The position numbers and the translations under genes are program-made. Source: Paenibacillus silagei (lineage in GTDB: Bacteria; Bacillota; Bacilli; Paenibacillales; Paenibacillaceae). Taken from it: a DNA stretch of 64,000 bases. The notes below the pieces were generated by a model. The model had not been told where the DNA came from, ran no database searches, and was given only the letters and a program-made list of their open reading frames with translations. Of the stretch, positions 18,731 through 28,351 are shown piece by piece. The stretch lies in assembly GCF_017874735.1 (NCBI RefSeq), contig NZ_JAGGLV010000005.1, positions 186,001 through 250,000 of the forward strand. Reading direction: 5' to 3'. Numbering within the stretch: position 1 is the stretch's first letter; each line of letters starts with the position of its first letter.

Positions 18731-20542
18731 CTACTCAATCTGAAGCACGGCCATGAACGCTTCCTGCGGCACCTCGACGCTGCCGACTTGCTTCATGCGC
18801 TTCTTCCCTTCCTTCTGCTTCTCCAGCAGCTTCCGCTTACGCGAGATATCGCCGCCGTAGCATTTGGCTAATACGTTCTTGCGCATGGCCTTAACGGTCT
18901 CACGCGCAACCACCTTCGTGCCGACGGAAGCCTGAATCGGCACCTCGAACATCTGGCGGGGGATAATACCGCGCAGCTTCTCACAGATGACCCGGCCGCG
19001 GTTGTAGGCGCGGTCGCGGTGAACGATGAAGGACAGCGCATCGACCTGCTCATTGTTCAGCAGGATATCCATCTTCACGAGATTGGACTGGCGGTAACCG
19101 GAGATCTCGTAATCGTAGGATGCATAACCCTTCGTGCCGGATTTCAACTGGTCGAAAAAGTCGTAGACGATCTCGGATAACGGAATCTCGTACGTAATGG
19201 TTACACGGTTGCTGTCCAGATACTCCATGTTGACGAATTCGCCGCGTTTGTTCTGGCACAGCTCCATAACGGTTCCCACGAAGTCGTTAGGCACGATAAT
19301 GGCTGCTTTGACATACGGTTCTTCGATGAAGTCAATCGTCCCGATCTCCGGATAATGCGACGGATTGTCGATCTGAATGGTCTCCCCGTTCGTCAGCTTA
19401 ATGCGGTAAATAACGCTCGGCGCGGTAGTAATCAGCGGCAGATTGAACTCGCGTTCGATCCGCTCCTGAATAATCTCCATATGCAGCAGCCCCAGGAAGC
19501 CGCACCGGAAGCCAAAGCCAAGGGCGCTGGAGCTCTCCGGCTCAAAGCTCAGGGAAGCATCGTTCAGCTGCAGCTTCTCCAGCGCTTCACGAAGGTCATT
19601 ATAGTCAGAGGTCTCAATCGGATAGAGACCGCAATAGACCATAGGATTAATTCTGCGGTAACCCGGTAGCGGCTCAGCAGTCGGACGCTTGGCATCCGTC
19701 ACGGTATCACCGACACGAGTGTCGCCCACATGCTTAATCCCGGCCACAATGAAGCCGACATCGCCGATGTTCAGCTCGGGCACAATGGTCATACGCGGCA
19801 TGAATGCCCCCACCTCAATAACCTCAAAGGTTTTATCAGTGGCCATCATTCTGATCTTGGAACCGGCACGGATACTGCCGTCCATTACGCGGACATAGAC
19901 GATTACGCCCTTGTACGGGTCATAATGGGAGTCGAAGATCAGCGCCTTAAGCGGTTCTTCCGAGTTTCCAGTCGGCGCCGGAACCTGCTTCACGACCTGC
20001 TCCAGAATCTCCTTGATGCCAATGCCTGCCTTAGCGGAAGCCAGAACGGCTTCGCTGGCATCCAGCCCGATGACATCCTCAATCTCCTGCTTCACCCGTT
20101 CAGGATCTGCATTCGGAAGATCGATCTTGTTGAGTACAGGAAGAATCTCCAGATTGTTGTCAAGCGCCAGGTACACGTTGGCCAGCGTCTGGGCTTCAAT
20201 CCCCTGGGCTGCATCCACTACCAGAAGAGCGCCTTCACAGGCAGCCAGACTGCGGGATACCTCATAGGTGAAATCGACATGCCCCGGTGTGTCAATCAGA
20301 TTCAAATAATATTCCTGGCCGTCATCGGCACGGTACGTCAGGCGTACGGCCTGCAGCTTGATGGTGATGCCCCGCTCGCGCTCCAGATCCATCTGATCCA
20401 GAACCTGCTCCTGCATTTCACGCGAAGTCAGCGCCCCCGTATACTCCAGAATGCGGTCAGCCAATGTCGATTTGCCATGGTCTATATGTGCAATAATCGA
20501 GAAATTGCGAATTTGTTGTTGTCGTTTCTGAACGTCAGTCAT
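18731..20542 (-). CDS. lepA: Elongation factor 4 (LepA)
   Basis: A 603-residue translational GTPase that acts on stalled or mistranslocated ribosomes. G motifs are visible: AHIDHGKST (G1), RERGITIK (G2), DTPGHVDF (G3) and NKIDLP (G4). The LepA-specific C-terminal domain is complete, with [20 protein letters not shown] and [20 protein letters not shown]. It lies downstream of the yqxA-like, spoIIP and gpr genes, the same order as in B. subtilis, with a terminator before it. Confidence 0.98.
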   Translation of the reverse strand: MTDVQKRQQQIRNFSIIAHIDHGKSTLADRILEYTGALTSREMQEQVLDQMDLERERGITIKLQAVRLTYRADDGQEYYLNLIDTPGHVDFTYEVSRSLAACEGALLVVDAAQGIEAQTLANVYLALDNNLEILPVLNKIDLPNADPERVKQEIEDVIGLDASEAVLASAKAGIGIKEILEQVVKQVPAPTGNSEEPLKALIFDSHYDPYKGVIVYVRVMDGSIRAGSKIRMMATDKTFEVIEVGAFMPRMTIVPELNIGDVGFIVAGIKHVGDTRVGDTVTDAKRPTAEPLPGYRRINPMVYCGLYPIETSDYNDLREALEKLQLNDASLSFEPESSSALGFGFRCGFLGLLHMEIIQERIEREFNLPLITTAPSVIYRIKLTNGETIQIDNPSHYPEIGTIDFIEEPYVKAAIIVPNDFVGTVMELCQNKRGEFVNMEYLDSNRVTITYEIPLSEIVYDFFDQLKSGTKGYASYDYEISGYRQSNLVKMDILLNNEQVDALSFIVHRDRAYNRGRVICEKLRGIIPRQMFEVPIQASVGTKVVARETVKAMRKNVLAKCYGGDISRKRKLLEKQKEGKKRMKQVGSVEVPQEAFMAVLQIE

Positions 20543-20672
20543 TCCTTACCCCCACAGACAGCCTAATGTTAATCCACTTATTATAACAGTACGGGCTTCA
20601 CCCATCAATCCCGCCGGACGCTGGAAAAGAAAGAAACCGCCTGAACCCTCTGCAATCGCAGGGTGAATCCTG

Positions 20673-20724
20673 CAAAAAAACACAAAAACGAGTGCGGACT
20701 TCCATCATCCGCAGCCGCTTTTGT
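20673..20724 (-). terminator. Terminator after the yqxA-like gene
   Basis: On the minus strand TGCGGA and TCCGCA form the inner stem, extended by outer ACAAAAGCGG and CGTTTTTGT, and followed by TTTTTTTGC. It separates the sporulation genes from lepA. Confidence 0.7.
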
Positions 20725-20753
20725 GCTAAACCTCGTTCCAGCCCAGCTCCTGC

Positions 20754-21251
20754 TCACTCCTCCGACGAGTCGAAGAGGGAGACCACCCAGCGGATGCCCT
20801 TCTGCGAAGCCTGCTGGAGCAGGCCAGCGGTCTTATCCGCCAGCACATCCACAGTCGGCTTCTGCTCCTCCGGGATCAGAATCTGCTCAGGACTGAGCGC
20901 AGAGTAGTCCTTCACCTCCTGCTGCGGGAGACTGCCCGTGCCGTCAGCCGTCTGCGCCTGTGTACCTGCAACCGGCTGCTTCATGGGCAGCATGGTGTAA
21001 GCGCCCGTTACGGGATCAATAGTCACGGGCACATATACATAAGCCTGGCCGCCCGGGGCTGTACTGGCAGCCGGAACGTACGCAGTTCCGGCCGTAACGT
21101 TCTGTCCAGGCGCGCTGCTCCCGGCTGGCTTACTCCAGTCCGGCAGTATACCGGAGACTCCCGAACCGCCGCCGCCGAACTGCAGTCCGATCAGCAGCCC
21201 CACGCCCGCCCATATTCCGACCATTACCAGCTTTTTACCGAACCGTGTCAT
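20754..21251 (-). CDS. YqxA-like membrane protein
   Basis: A 165-residue protein with one N-terminal membrane helix (about residues 8-25, LVMVGIWAGVGLLIGLQFGG) and a Pro/Ala/Thr-rich outside region. The end (VDVLADKTAGLLQQASQKGI then RWVVSLFD) could be an amphipathic helix. It sits between spoIIP and lepA, where B. subtilis has yqxA (DUF3679), and its start MTRFGKKLVMVGIW is compatible with that family. The assignment is mainly positional. The role is unknown; expression with spoIIP suggests sporulation. Confidence 0.7.
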   Translation of the reverse strand: MTRFGKKLVMVGIWAGVGLLIGLQFGGGGSGVSGILPDWSKPAGSSAPGQNVTAGTAYVPAASTAPGGQAYVYVPVTIDPVTGAYTMLPMKQPVAGTQAQTADGTGSLPQQEVKDYSALSPEQILIPEEQKPTVDVLADKTAGLLQQASQKGIRWVVSLFDSSEE

Positions 21252-21281
21252 ATTCTCCGCTCCTTTTCAGCTATAATCCGT

Positions 21282-22655
21282 TCAGGAACCTGTTGATGTC
21301 TCTGCCCCGGTGCCTCCAGATTGCGTACTGCCCTGATCTGGCGCAGTTGCCTTCTCGGCATCCCGGCTGCTCCAGTACACATCAGCGATGGCATCCGCCA
21401 GAATATCCGCCGTCCGCTTCAGCTCATCGGCGCTGTTGTCAATTCCGCCTACCTCAATCAGCACACTGTTCGGGGACAACGTCTGGTTATATTCCCCATT
21501 ATTCCCGTTTCCGGACGATTTCCCCCATATCCCGCGTGAAATTCCAGGATAATTTTTCTCCAGCAGCTGATGGATTTTATTGGCGAAGGCCTCGTTTTGT
21601 TTCCAGTTTTTATTCGCATGCCCCAAAATAAAATATACCTGGGCATAATTTTTCCCGTTAATCAAGGCTGTTGTTTTGCCGTGCCGCTGCGAATCACGGT
21701 GAATATCAATCAGCTCACTCATGTTCTGATTGGAGGCCATGGCCGATTTCACAGTCATACGTGAATATTTATAAGAGAAGTTCCAGTTGTAGCCCGGTAC
21801 CTCTGTAGCATAGTCCTCCTGGGCATGGACAGTTCCGATCCCCCGCTCTTCCAGCCTCTTGGCAATATAGGAGCCTACCAGCATGACATTCTTGGAAGGG
21901 ACTGCCGAGCTGGGGTTGTCGCTCTGTGCGCCAAGCAGCGGATTATAGGCCTCCCGGGGATGGGAATGATAAACGAGAATACGCTTGACCGAAGTATCTC
22001 CTGTGCCATTCTCCGCATCTCCGCTTCCGGAGTAGCCCTCGTCAGGTTCTGTACCGGACGGGTCAGGGACAGGCGAAGCCTCGGGCTCTACCACGCCTTC
22101 CCCCGGGCTGTCATGGCCATTACCAGCCTCAGTACCGTTCCCTGAATCCGGCGGGGCTCCAGGATCGCCCCCTGCTCCGGGATCTTCCCCGGTGGCCAGT
22201 TCATCGCCCCCCGGATGATAATCGGCCGGTGCTCCTGTACTTCCCCCTGAGCCTTGCCGCAGCAGGAAGGGATCATCGGCAGCAAGTCCGGGCATCTCAC
22301 GGGAGACCAGACTCTTGGGATCACCAGGATCAACACTGGTAAGCAGCCGGAATACGAAGGAGGTCACCTTGTCCCCGGAGAAGGCTGAAGGCTCCTCGCC
22401 CTTCGGCAGATGGGGGACCTCCATACCCAGCAGCTCCATGAAGAATCCACTGGAGAGCGAAGCCGCCAGACCTTTCATGGAAGGAATGGGCGAAGAATTC
22501 AGCTTCTGCCCGGCCAATCCGCCAGCTCCAAGCAGCATGAACAACACAAGCGAACCTCCGGCCAGCAGCAGCATCGTCCTTCCCAGCGACAGAATATCCA
22601 TCAGCCGTCCGCGCAGCCGCCCTATATTCCATAGCTGAAACCATTTTCTGTTCAT
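21282..22655 (-). CDS. spoIIP: Stage II sporulation protein P
   Basis: A 457-residue cell-wall hydrolase (amidase/endopeptidase) of the SpoIID-SpoIIM-SpoIIP complex that drives engulfment. One membrane helix lies near residues 29-50. A long linker rich in Gly, Pro, Ser and Asp follows. The catalytic domain starts at ILVYHSHPREAYNPLLG and continues with KYSRMTVKSAM, DIHRDSQRHGKTTALINGKN and SVLIEVGGIDNSADELKRT. The family is usually about 400 residues, so the linker and tail are longer. It lies 194 bases after gpr, with a terminator between. Confidence 0.95.
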   Translation of the reverse strand: MNRKWFQLWNIGRLRGRLMDILSLGRTMLLLAGGSLVLFMLLGAGGLAGQKLNSSPIPSMKGLAASLSSGFFMELLGMEVPHLPKGEEPSAFSGDKVTSFVFRLLTSVDPGDPKSLVSREMPGLAADDPFLLRQGSGGSTGAPADYHPGGDELATGEDPGAGGDPGAPPDSGNGTEAGNGHDSPGEGVVEPEASPVPDPSGTEPDEGYSGSGDAENGTGDTSVKRILVYHSHPREAYNPLLGAQSDNPSSAVPSKNVMLVGSYIAKRLEERGIGTVHAQEDYATEVPGYNWNFSYKYSRMTVKSAMASNQNMSELIDIHRDSQRHGKTTALINGKNYAQVYFILGHANKNWKQNEAFANKIHQLLEKNYPGISRGIWGKSSGNGNNGEYNQTLSPNSVLIEVGGIDNSADELKRTADILADAIADVYWSSRDAEKATAPDQGSTQSGGTGAETSTGS

Positions 22656-22792
22656 GATTGTTATGTCCTCCTCTAAGCCCTCTGTAATCTCTCATACTCC
22701 AAATCTATGAGCGGAAGGGTTGTGCTAGAACCACAGAATGAGAGATAGCAGGGAGTAATAGATAGAGAAGTGAAGCGGCAGCATTGCAAAAA

Positions 22793-22831
22793 GCCCGCCA
22801 CCAGTTCTGCGTTATAGCAGACGGTGCGGGC
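22793..22831 (-). terminator. Terminator of gpr
   Basis: On the minus strand GCCCGCACCGTCTGC and GCAGAACTGGTGGCGGGC pair imperfectly, followed by TTTTTGC, 19 bases after the gpr stop. Confidence 0.8.
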
Positions 22832-22849
22832 GAGGTGATAAGTGACAGA

Positions 22850-23860
22850 TCAGTGAGTGTAAGCTCCGACATTGCCCGGATCTACCGCTTCATGGAGTGC
22901 AGCATTCAGTCCGCTTGCCACAATGTTGGCGATCTCTTCAATGAATTCATCAATCTCTTTGGGGGTCACAATCAGGTCATGCCCCAGCGGCTCAAGCACT
23001 TCCTTCACCAGGGCGAGACGCTCCTGCTCAGATATATCGTCAAGGAGACCCATAATTTCTTTGGTGTGAGCACCGCCGTCCGCCATCTGCCCGAAATGGG
23101 TCCGCATCATCTCCAGCACATTGTTGACGATGGTGGAAGCATAGCAGACCGTCGGGACGCCGATGGCGATGCAGGGCACGCCCAGCACCTCCTTGGTCAG
23201 CCCTCTGCGCTTGTTCCCGATCCCTGAGCCGGGATGAATGCCGATGTCCGCAATCTGGATGGTGGTATTGATCCTCTCCAGTGAACGGGAGGCCAGCGCA
23301 TCAATGGCTATAATGACATCCGGGCTGGTGCGGTCCACAATCCCCTGTACCACTTCGCTGGATTCAATCCCCGTCAGGCCGAGCACTCCGGGAGCAATAG
23401 CACTGACATTCCGGTACCCGGGCGAAATCTGGTCGGGCACCAGCTCATAGAACTGGCGGGTAATCAGTGCATTCTCAACGACCAGCGGGCCGAGCGAGTC
23501 AGGCGTCACATTCCAGTTGCCCAAGCCTACGATAAGGACCTTGGAATCGCGGTCAATGCCGATTTCATCCAGAAAGTGCTCGAATTCCCGGGCGAACACT
23601 GTGGAGACCTTCTGCTGCAGCCCGGTGTCCCCTCCGCGCAGCCCAGGCACCTCCAGGGTCACGTAATTGCCGATAGCGCGTCCAATCGCCTGAGAACCGG
23701 CAAGGTCTGCTACAGCAAGTCTCGTGACCTTGATGCCGTCCGCTTCTTCCACTTCCTCATTGACACCCGGGATCGGCGTATTGGCGTGCCGCTCTGCCAT
23801 TTCCTTCGCTTCCACCGCCAAGTCCGTACGTACCGAATACAGCTGAAGATCCAGTTCCAT
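22850..23860 (-). CDS. gpr: Germination protease GPR
   Basis: A 336-residue aspartic-like protease that degrades small acid-soluble spore proteins at germination after self-processing. Strong family blocks are YSVRTDLAVEAKEMA at the N-terminus (cleavage region), VGLGNWNVTPDSLGPLVVEN, VSAIAPGVLGLTGIESSEV, AIDALASRSLERINTTIQIA, GIHPGSGIGNKR and PLGHDLIVTPKEIDEFIEEI. I chose ATG at 23860, with AAGGAGG eleven bases before it; the frame is open for 39 more codons but those residues are not conserved and the promoter lies within them. A forespore-type promoter is present upstream. Confidence 0.96.
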   Translation of the reverse strand: MELDLQLYSVRTDLAVEAKEMAERHANTPIPGVNEEVEEADGIKVTRLAVADLAGSQAIGRAIGNYVTLEVPGLRGGDTGLQQKVSTVFAREFEHFLDEIGIDRDSKVLIVGLGNWNVTPDSLGPLVVENALITRQFYELVPDQISPGYRNVSAIAPGVLGLTGIESSEVVQGIVDRTSPDVIIAIDALASRSLERINTTIQIADIGIHPGSGIGNKRRGLTKEVLGVPCIAIGVPTVCYASTIVNNVLEMMRTHFGQMADGGAHTKEIMGLLDDISEQERLALVKEVLEPLGHDLIVTPKEIDEFIEEIANIVASGLNAALHEAVDPGNVGAYTH

Positions 23861-23892
23861 TCTTAGTTCAGCCTCCTTTTGCATATTGCTGA

Positions 23893-23922
23893 TAGTGTGC
23901 GAGAGAAAGCCTCCGTTTATAC
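23893..23922 (-). promoter_or_regulatory. Candidate sigma-G/sigma-F promoter of gpr
   Basis: GTATA (23922-23918) and CACACTA (23899-23893) are 18 bases apart, close to the forespore consensus GHATR-N18-CATNHTA with one mismatch, and lie 33 bases before the chosen gpr start. This fits known forespore expression of gpr. Confidence 0.5.
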
Positions 23923-23956
23923 AAACCGCTCTAAGGGAATTACAAAGCTTTTTATC

Positions 23957-23985
23957 TTGCTTTTTGCTACCCTTCATGCTAAACT
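23957..23985 (+). promoter_or_regulatory. Candidate promoter of rpsT
   Basis: TTGCTT and TAAACT are separated by 17 bases and lie 55 bases before the rpsT start. Confidence 0.5.
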
Positions 23986-24040
23986 ATTTTAAGTTGTGAA
24001 TCATTTGTTGATTTCGAATGTCTTTCAGGAGGTGAATGCA

Positions 24041-24313
24041 ATGCCAAATATCAAATCCGCGATAAAACGCGTCAAGACGATCGAGAAACGCCGTGCACTG
24101 AACGCTTCCCAGAAGTCCGCTCTTCGTACAGCTGTGAAAACTGCTGATGTAGCAGTGACTGGTACGGAAGTTGAAGTAGCTCAGGCTGCTTTCCAAGCGG
24201 CTTCCAAAAAGCTGGACAAGGCTGTAACTAAAGGCCTGGTTCATAAAAATGCGGCTGCCCGCAAAAAATCCCGCTTGGCTAAGAAATTGAACGCTCTCAA
24301 GGCTCAAGCCTAA
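24041..24313 (+). CDS. rpsT: 30S ribosomal protein S20
   Basis: A 90-residue basic ribosomal protein that binds 16S rRNA. The start [20 protein letters not shown] and the C-terminal [20 protein letters not shown] are characteristic. The ATG at 24041 follows AGGAGGTG; an in-frame upstream ATG is not conserved. It is convergent with holA and divergent from gpr, the usual Firmicute arrangement. Two terminators follow. Confidence 0.98.
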   Translation: MPNIKSAIKRVKTIEKRRALNASQKSALRTAVKTADVAVTGTEVEVAQAAFQAASKKLDKAVTKGLVHKNAAARKKSRLAKKLNALKAQA

Positions 24314-24345
24314 GCCAAGGGCGACAATCATAACGAGCACTGAAG

Positions 24346-24382
24346 AACCTGACCGCTATGCTGCATACGGTTAGGTTTTTTT
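24346..24382 (+). terminator. Terminator of rpsT
   Basis: AACCTGACCG and CGGTTAGGTT form a stem followed by seven T, 33 bases after the stop. Confidence 0.85.
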
Positions 24383-24420
24383 ATGCTCGTTAGCTTCATT
24401 CATTGAATTCCGCTGTACAA

Positions 24421-24470
24421 TCAAAGAGCCTGTCCATCCCATGACACACGCGGGTGGACAGGCTCTTTGA
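24421..24470 (-). terminator. Terminator of holA (may work both ways)
   Basis: TCAAAGAGCCTGTCCA and TGGACAGGCTCTTTGA form a perfect long stem 26 bases after the holA stop; both strands have only short T runs. Confidence 0.7.
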
Positions 24471-24495
24471 TTCGTTCCATGTAAGGCCGCTCTAT

Positions 24496-25515
24496 TCAGG
24501 CTCCAAGGCGCAGCATGAACATCTCCAGCCCCAGCACCTTATCGACAGCTCCCGTCTTCATCTGATAGTCCAGATCCGCCAGAATACTCAGGATCTGCCG
24601 CAGCCGCTGGCTTCCGAACTTATGAGCCTGCTCTCCAGCAAGCTTCACTGCATACGGATGCAGTCCGAGCTGGGAGGCAATCTGTCCCTGCGAATAGCTA
24701 AGGGCTGACAGATCCTTGACCTGCAGGATGATTCTGAACTGCCGGGCAATCAGCGAAGCGATCTTGATCGGCTCCTCCCGCTGCTTGAGCAGCTCATAGA
24801 GCGTATTCAGTGCCTTGTCCAGGCGCAGATTCGCAATATCCTCCACCAGTGTGAAGATGTTCTGCTCCGTCCCCCGGTGGACCAGACTCTCCACCGCTGC
24901 CGCATCCACCCGCCCGCCAGTACCGGCGAACAGACACAGCTTGTCCATCTCTGCAGACAGACCCTGGAGTCCGGTTCCGCTGCTTGCAATCAGAACCTCC
25001 GCTGTCCCCGGCGCAAGGGAGCAGCCGCGTTCGCGGAAGCCCTTCTCCACCCAGCGCAGCAGCTCCTCCGCACCCAGGGGGTTGAAGGCCAGCACGGTGC
25101 CGGCGGTCTTGATGCTTTTGACGATTTTTTTACGTTCATCCAGCTTGTCGCCGTTCACCATAAATACAATCACACTGAACTCGGCAGGATGCTGCATATA
25201 TTCGCTCAGCATCTCCACGTTATGTTCCAGCTTCGCCTTCTCCTTGCCTGCCGTGAACAGAGCCGCATCCCGCACCAGCAGGAGCTTGCGTTCTACCATG
25301 AACGGAACCGTCTCCGCCTCTTCAATGACCGCCTGAACCGGAGTTTCGGAGAGATCGAACGGGATCACGGCGAAATCGCGGTCTTCTTTGGGGATCAGGT
25401 GTTCCTCCAGCATGGCCGCGAATTCATTCATCCGGAACTTCTCACTGCCGTACAGCAGGTACAGCGGAGAGACCTTTCCTTGCTTGATGTCTTTGGCCGC
25501 CGTTTTGGCATCCAT
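24496..25515 (-). CDS. holA: DNA polymerase III subunit delta
   Basis: A 339-residue clamp-loader subunit that opens the beta sliding clamp. Typical features are VSPLYLLYGSEKFRMNEFA near the start (a P-loop-like but non-hydrolysing fold), the middle IVFMVNGDKLDERKKIVKSI, and the helical C-terminal collar LIARQFRIILQVKDL with GLEMFMLRL. The ATG at 25515 with AAAGGAAGTGG upstream is chosen; 53 upstream in-frame codons are not conserved. The gene is next to rpsT and close to the competence genes in most Bacilli. Confidence 0.95.
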   Translation of the reverse strand: MDAKTAAKDIKQGKVSPLYLLYGSEKFRMNEFAAMLEEHLIPKEDRDFAVIPFDLSETPVQAVIEEAETVPFMVERKLLLVRDAALFTAGKEKAKLEHNVEMLSEYMQHPAEFSVIVFMVNGDKLDERKKIVKSIKTAGTVLAFNPLGAEELLRWVEKGFRERGCSLAPGTAEVLIASSGTGLQGLSAEMDKLCLFAGTGGRVDAAAVESLVHRGTEQNIFTLVEDIANLRLDKALNTLYELLKQREEPIKIASLIARQFRIILQVKDLSALSYSQGQIASQLGLHPYAVKLAGEQAHKFGSQRLRQILSILADLDYQMKTGAVDKVLGLEMFMLRLGA

Positions 25516-25643
25516 CCCGCCACTTCCTTTTTCATTTACTTGCCTGGTCCGTATCAGACACATACATTCGTACATTTTAACAAAAAATCGGCTGAAAACA
25601 TAGGTATCACCATTATGACTTTGTCCTGACCGGGGCGCAAGCC

Positions 25644-25688
25644 AAAACGGAGCAACCTCGGCAGCCAGGGCCAAAGTTACTCCGTTTC
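25644..25688 (-). terminator. Terminator after ECF pair 2
   Basis: On the minus strand AAACGGAGTAAC and GTTGCTCCGTTTT form a stem 140 bases after the anti-sigma gene and before holA. Confidence 0.55.
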
Positions 25689-25827
25689 AGCGGCGCATCT
25701 ATATAAACGACGGAGGGAGTAGCTCTAGAAACTCTCCCGGCCGCCGGTCATACCGATGATACTCGCATAGCCTGTAATTCATGTCCTCTTGCCTTAGCAT
25801 ATTCCGCAGGCCGGAAGAACGTTCCGG

Positions 25828-27084
25828 TTATTTATCGGACGTTGCCGCGTCCGGGGTAATAGCCGGGCTGGTGACCGGTGAAGCAGACGCCGCCGGAGAA
25901 GCGGTAGGCGCTGAAGAGTTGGCAGGAGCCGGAGAAGCGGATGGAGCAGGTGTTGCGCTCTCTGCCGGAACCGTGTATACCTTCGTCGTCTGCGTACCGT
26001 CCTCAAGCTGTAGCACATAAGTGAACTGGGTGCCGTCTTCCGACCACACACCGGAGACCCAGTTCCCCTCCAAAGGAAGCGAAGTTAGTACTGTTCGTTG
26101 TTGTTCTTCTCCTTCTGCGGTTAAGCTATAGATTACAACATGCTGGCCAGTCATCTCAGCCATATGCTGCCCGTCGGGTGAAGTCCACGAGGCCTGCGCA
26201 GCCATCAGTGACAAGGCTCCTTCTGTAGGGGCTGAAGTCGGCGCCATCCGCTCATCCCCCGCAGCCGCCTTATCATCCGCTATATTCTCTTGTGTTGGCG
26301 CACTCGACGTCGTGCTTTGGGGCTCTGCCGACCGGCCATCCGCTTTCTTGGTGCTCTTGGGGCGGTCCGCCGGAGGCGAAGTAGCGGCGCGGTTGCTGAT
26401 CGGAGCTTCGCTTACCGCAGGCACCTTGTCTGAAGGCATACCACCGCCGGCTGCGGCTGGTTGATCAGCACCCTCACTGGGAGCAGGCGGTGCAGATTTC
26501 AAATTAACGTCTGCAGATTCACTAGGCGTGGCCTGATCCATCTTATTAAGATCACTGCTGCTGCCGCTGTTATTCTGTCCGTCCGCCTGCGGGGCGTCTG
26601 CACTGCTCTCCGTACTCATGCTGGAGTTCGCCGCTCCGCCGCTCATTAATTGGGATGACATATCCAAGTCTGCGCCTGGCAGACTCTTCGGCATATTGAA
26701 TACGGCGATGAGCAGAATCACCGCTGCCGCCGCAGCACCAATGCCTGTCCGCGCAGCCAGTGAAGGGCCCTTGGACTTCTTGCCCCGGTTATTTGAACGG
26801 GAGAAGGGAATAACCTTCGGATCTTCCGGCTCCATTACGGCAGGCTCTTCCGGGACACCGCGGTCCAGCTGTTCAAGCTGAGGCAGGATAGAGTCAACCA
26901 GACTGAAGGGGGGCTTCACATCGGGAAGCTGCTCCAGCTGCTGGGAGAGCAGCGTCAGCCGGTCCAAGACTTCCGCGCAGGAAGGACAATCATCGATATG
27001 ACGGAACATTTCAAGCATTTCTTCCTGACTGAGATCATGATCTAAATAGCGGTGCATCCATTCCATCACCTCCGCGCACTTCAT
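25828..27084 (-). CDS. Zinc-finger (ZAS-type) transmembrane anti-sigma factor
   Basis: A 418-residue protein. The N-terminus carries the zinc anti-sigma motif, HIDDCPSC near residues 29-36, which clamps the sigma factor in the cytosol. After a linker one membrane helix lies near residues 112-130 (IGAAAAAVILLIAVFNM). The outside part is long and of low complexity (Ser, Ala, Pro, Asp), followed by a folded stretch (MAEMTGQHVVIYSLTAEGEE, WVSGVWSEDGTQFTYVLQLE) and another Pro/Ala/Ser tail. The start overlaps the sigma gene stop by four bases, so the pair is translationally coupled. Release is probably by regulated proteolysis; the signal is unknown. Confidence 0.92.
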   Translation of the reverse strand: MKCAEVMEWMHRYLDHDLSQEEMLEMFRHIDDCPSCAEVLDRLTLLSQQLEQLPDVKPPFSLVDSILPQLEQLDRGVPEEPAVMEPEDPKVIPFSRSNNRGKKSKGPSLAARTGIGAAAAAVILLIAVFNMPKSLPGADLDMSSQLMSGGAANSSMSTESSADAPQADGQNNSGSSSDLNKMDQATPSESADVNLKSAPPAPSEGADQPAAAGGGMPSDKVPAVSEAPISNRAATSPPADRPKSTKKADGRSAEPQSTTSSAPTQENIADDKAAAGDERMAPTSAPTEGALSLMAAQASWTSPDGQHMAEMTGQHVVIYSLTAEGEEQQRTVLTSLPLEGNWVSGVWSEDGTQFTYVLQLEDGTQTTKVYTVPAESATPAPSASPAPANSSAPTASPAASASPVTSPAITPDAATSDK

Positions 27085-27632
27085 CCTGACACACCACCTT
27101 TCTGATACTCCTGAAGTCTATTCTGCAGCTGCTGCCGCGCCCGGAACAGGTACGATTTGACCGTGTTCAGAGGCAGATCCAGACAGTCTGCAATCTCGTT
27201 GTAAGAAAAATCCTGTAAATAGCGAAGCACGATTACCGTCCGGTGATGCTCCGGAAGCTGGTCGATGGCCTCGCGGATATCCTCCGCCAGATAACCCGAC
27301 ATCACTTCGCGCTCTACGTTATGTTTTTTATCCTGGAACACCATTTCGTGTTCATCGATAGAAACGGTAGGCTTCGTTCTCCGGAATTTGTCTATACATA
27401 TGTTGGTTACTATTCGCTGAACCCATGTTTTGAACTGCGCCTTCTCCTCATAGGAGCCGATCTTGGTGTACACCCGGATCAACGCTTCCTGGGAGGCATC
27501 CAGAGCATCCTGTTCATTATGCAGAATGTAGAAGGCCGTCTTATATACATGCCCTTCAATTTCTCGCAATAGGGTGATTAGAGCGTCGCGATCGCCCGCT
27601 TGAGCGGCTCTGATGAGTCCCTGCTCCACCAC
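27081..27632 (-). CDS. ECF RNA polymerase sigma factor (pair 2, SigW-like)
   Basis: A 183-residue ECF sigma factor. Region 2: YKTAFYILHNEQDALDASQE then ALIRVYTKIGSYEEKAQFKT and WVQRIVTNICIDKFRR. Region 4: AIDQLPEHHRTVIVLRYLQD then FSYNEIADCLDLPLNTVKSY. Its overall sequence is of the SigW/SigV-like group with a zinc anti-sigma partner. The start is GTG at 27632 with an AGAGGGGG site. A TGCAAC-N17-CGTC element 31 bases upstream suggests autoregulation. Confidence 0.93.
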   Translation of the reverse strand: MVEQGLIRAAQAGDRDALITLLREIEGHVYKTAFYILHNEQDALDASQEALIRVYTKIGSYEEKAQFKTWVQRIVTNICIDKFRRTKPTVSIDEHEMVFQDKKHNVEREVMSGYLAEDIREAIDQLPEHHRTVIVLRYLQDFSYNEIADCLDLPLNTVKSYLFRARQQLQNRLQEYQKGGVSG

Positions 27633-27662
27633 GAAGGTTCCCCCTCTCTATGCAATCTTACT

Positions 27663-27689
27663 GACGCGCAAGACTGCGAATTTGTTGCA
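27663..27689 (-). promoter_or_regulatory. Candidate ECF autoregulatory promoter (pair 2)
   Basis: TGCAAC (27689-27684) and CGTC (27666-27663) are 17 bases apart, matching the TGnAAC/CGTC style of envelope-stress ECF promoters in Bacillus. Confidence 0.6.
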
Positions 27690-27760
27690 AGCCTGTAATG
27701 ATTATTTTAAAAGATAAAAACGATATGCTTCGCGCATAAATGTTCCTTATCTTTCTCGCT

Positions 27761-27805
27761 GAAACGGTACCGTCCTAAAAAAGGACAGCAAAGCCGTTTC
27801 TACTT
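27761..27805. repeat. Dispersed hairpin repeat family D, copy 2
   Basis: GAAACGGTACCGTCC and GGACAGCAAAGCCGTTTC pair around a TAAAAAA loop. The sequence, including the following TACTT, is nearly identical to the element at 38.2 kb. Confidence 0.75.
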
Positions 27806-27922
27806 GTAGTCCACAATCCCTACTAAGCATACAAGGGATGCTGCTATCATTCAAATACTCTTTTCATAGAAGTTGGTTACAGAAATGACATGAGAAGCAG
27901 ACCGTCCCGTACCTGACTTACG

Positions 27923-28183
27923 CTACGACCGAGACGGCTCCTCTAATGTATATAATGTAGTTGCGCACACCAGGAGCACAGCATAATTCTCCCTGGAGTC
28001 ATCATCAAGCACATATACTTCTCCCTGCTCAAAAAGTTGCGGATGATTATAGTTACGATACAGTTTATACATGGCTCCCGCGCTCACCCTGCAGCCGTGG
28101 ACTGCAGTTCGAATCTCCACATAATCGGCTTCTTCCACTACCAGTGTCGGGTACAGCTTGCTGCGAAGATCGTCGCCAGTCAT
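27923..28183 (-). CDS. Hypothetical protein, 86 aa
   Basis: A small acidic soluble protein that I do not recognise. It has alternating strand-like segments (TLVVEEADYVEIRTAVHGC, GEVYVLDDDSRENYAVLLVC). There is no membrane helix. The ATG at 28183 follows AAAGGTG. It stands alone between ECF pair 2 and eda. Confidence 0.6.
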   Translation of the reverse strand: MTGDDLRSKLYPTLVVEEADYVEIRTAVHGCRVSAGAMYKLYRNYNHPQLFEQGEVYVLDDDSRENYAVLLVCATTLYTLEEPSRS

Positions 28184-28300
28184 GGCATCACCTTTCAGGT
28201 ATACTTCTCAATGTCCGCAGGCGCCTCTGCACTCTGCCTCTATTATAAGTATTGCCCGAAGCGGCAGCAATTCCATCATTTAGACATATCTACATTCAAC

Positions 28301-28336
28301 AAAAAAATGCCCTGCCCCATAGAGGCAAGACATTTC
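28301..28336 (-). terminator. Terminator of eda
   Basis: On the minus strand AAATGTCTTGCC and GGGCAGGGCATTT pair, followed by a T run, 16 bases after the eda stop. Confidence 0.8.
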
Positions 28337-28351
28337 TGTTGTACATGTATT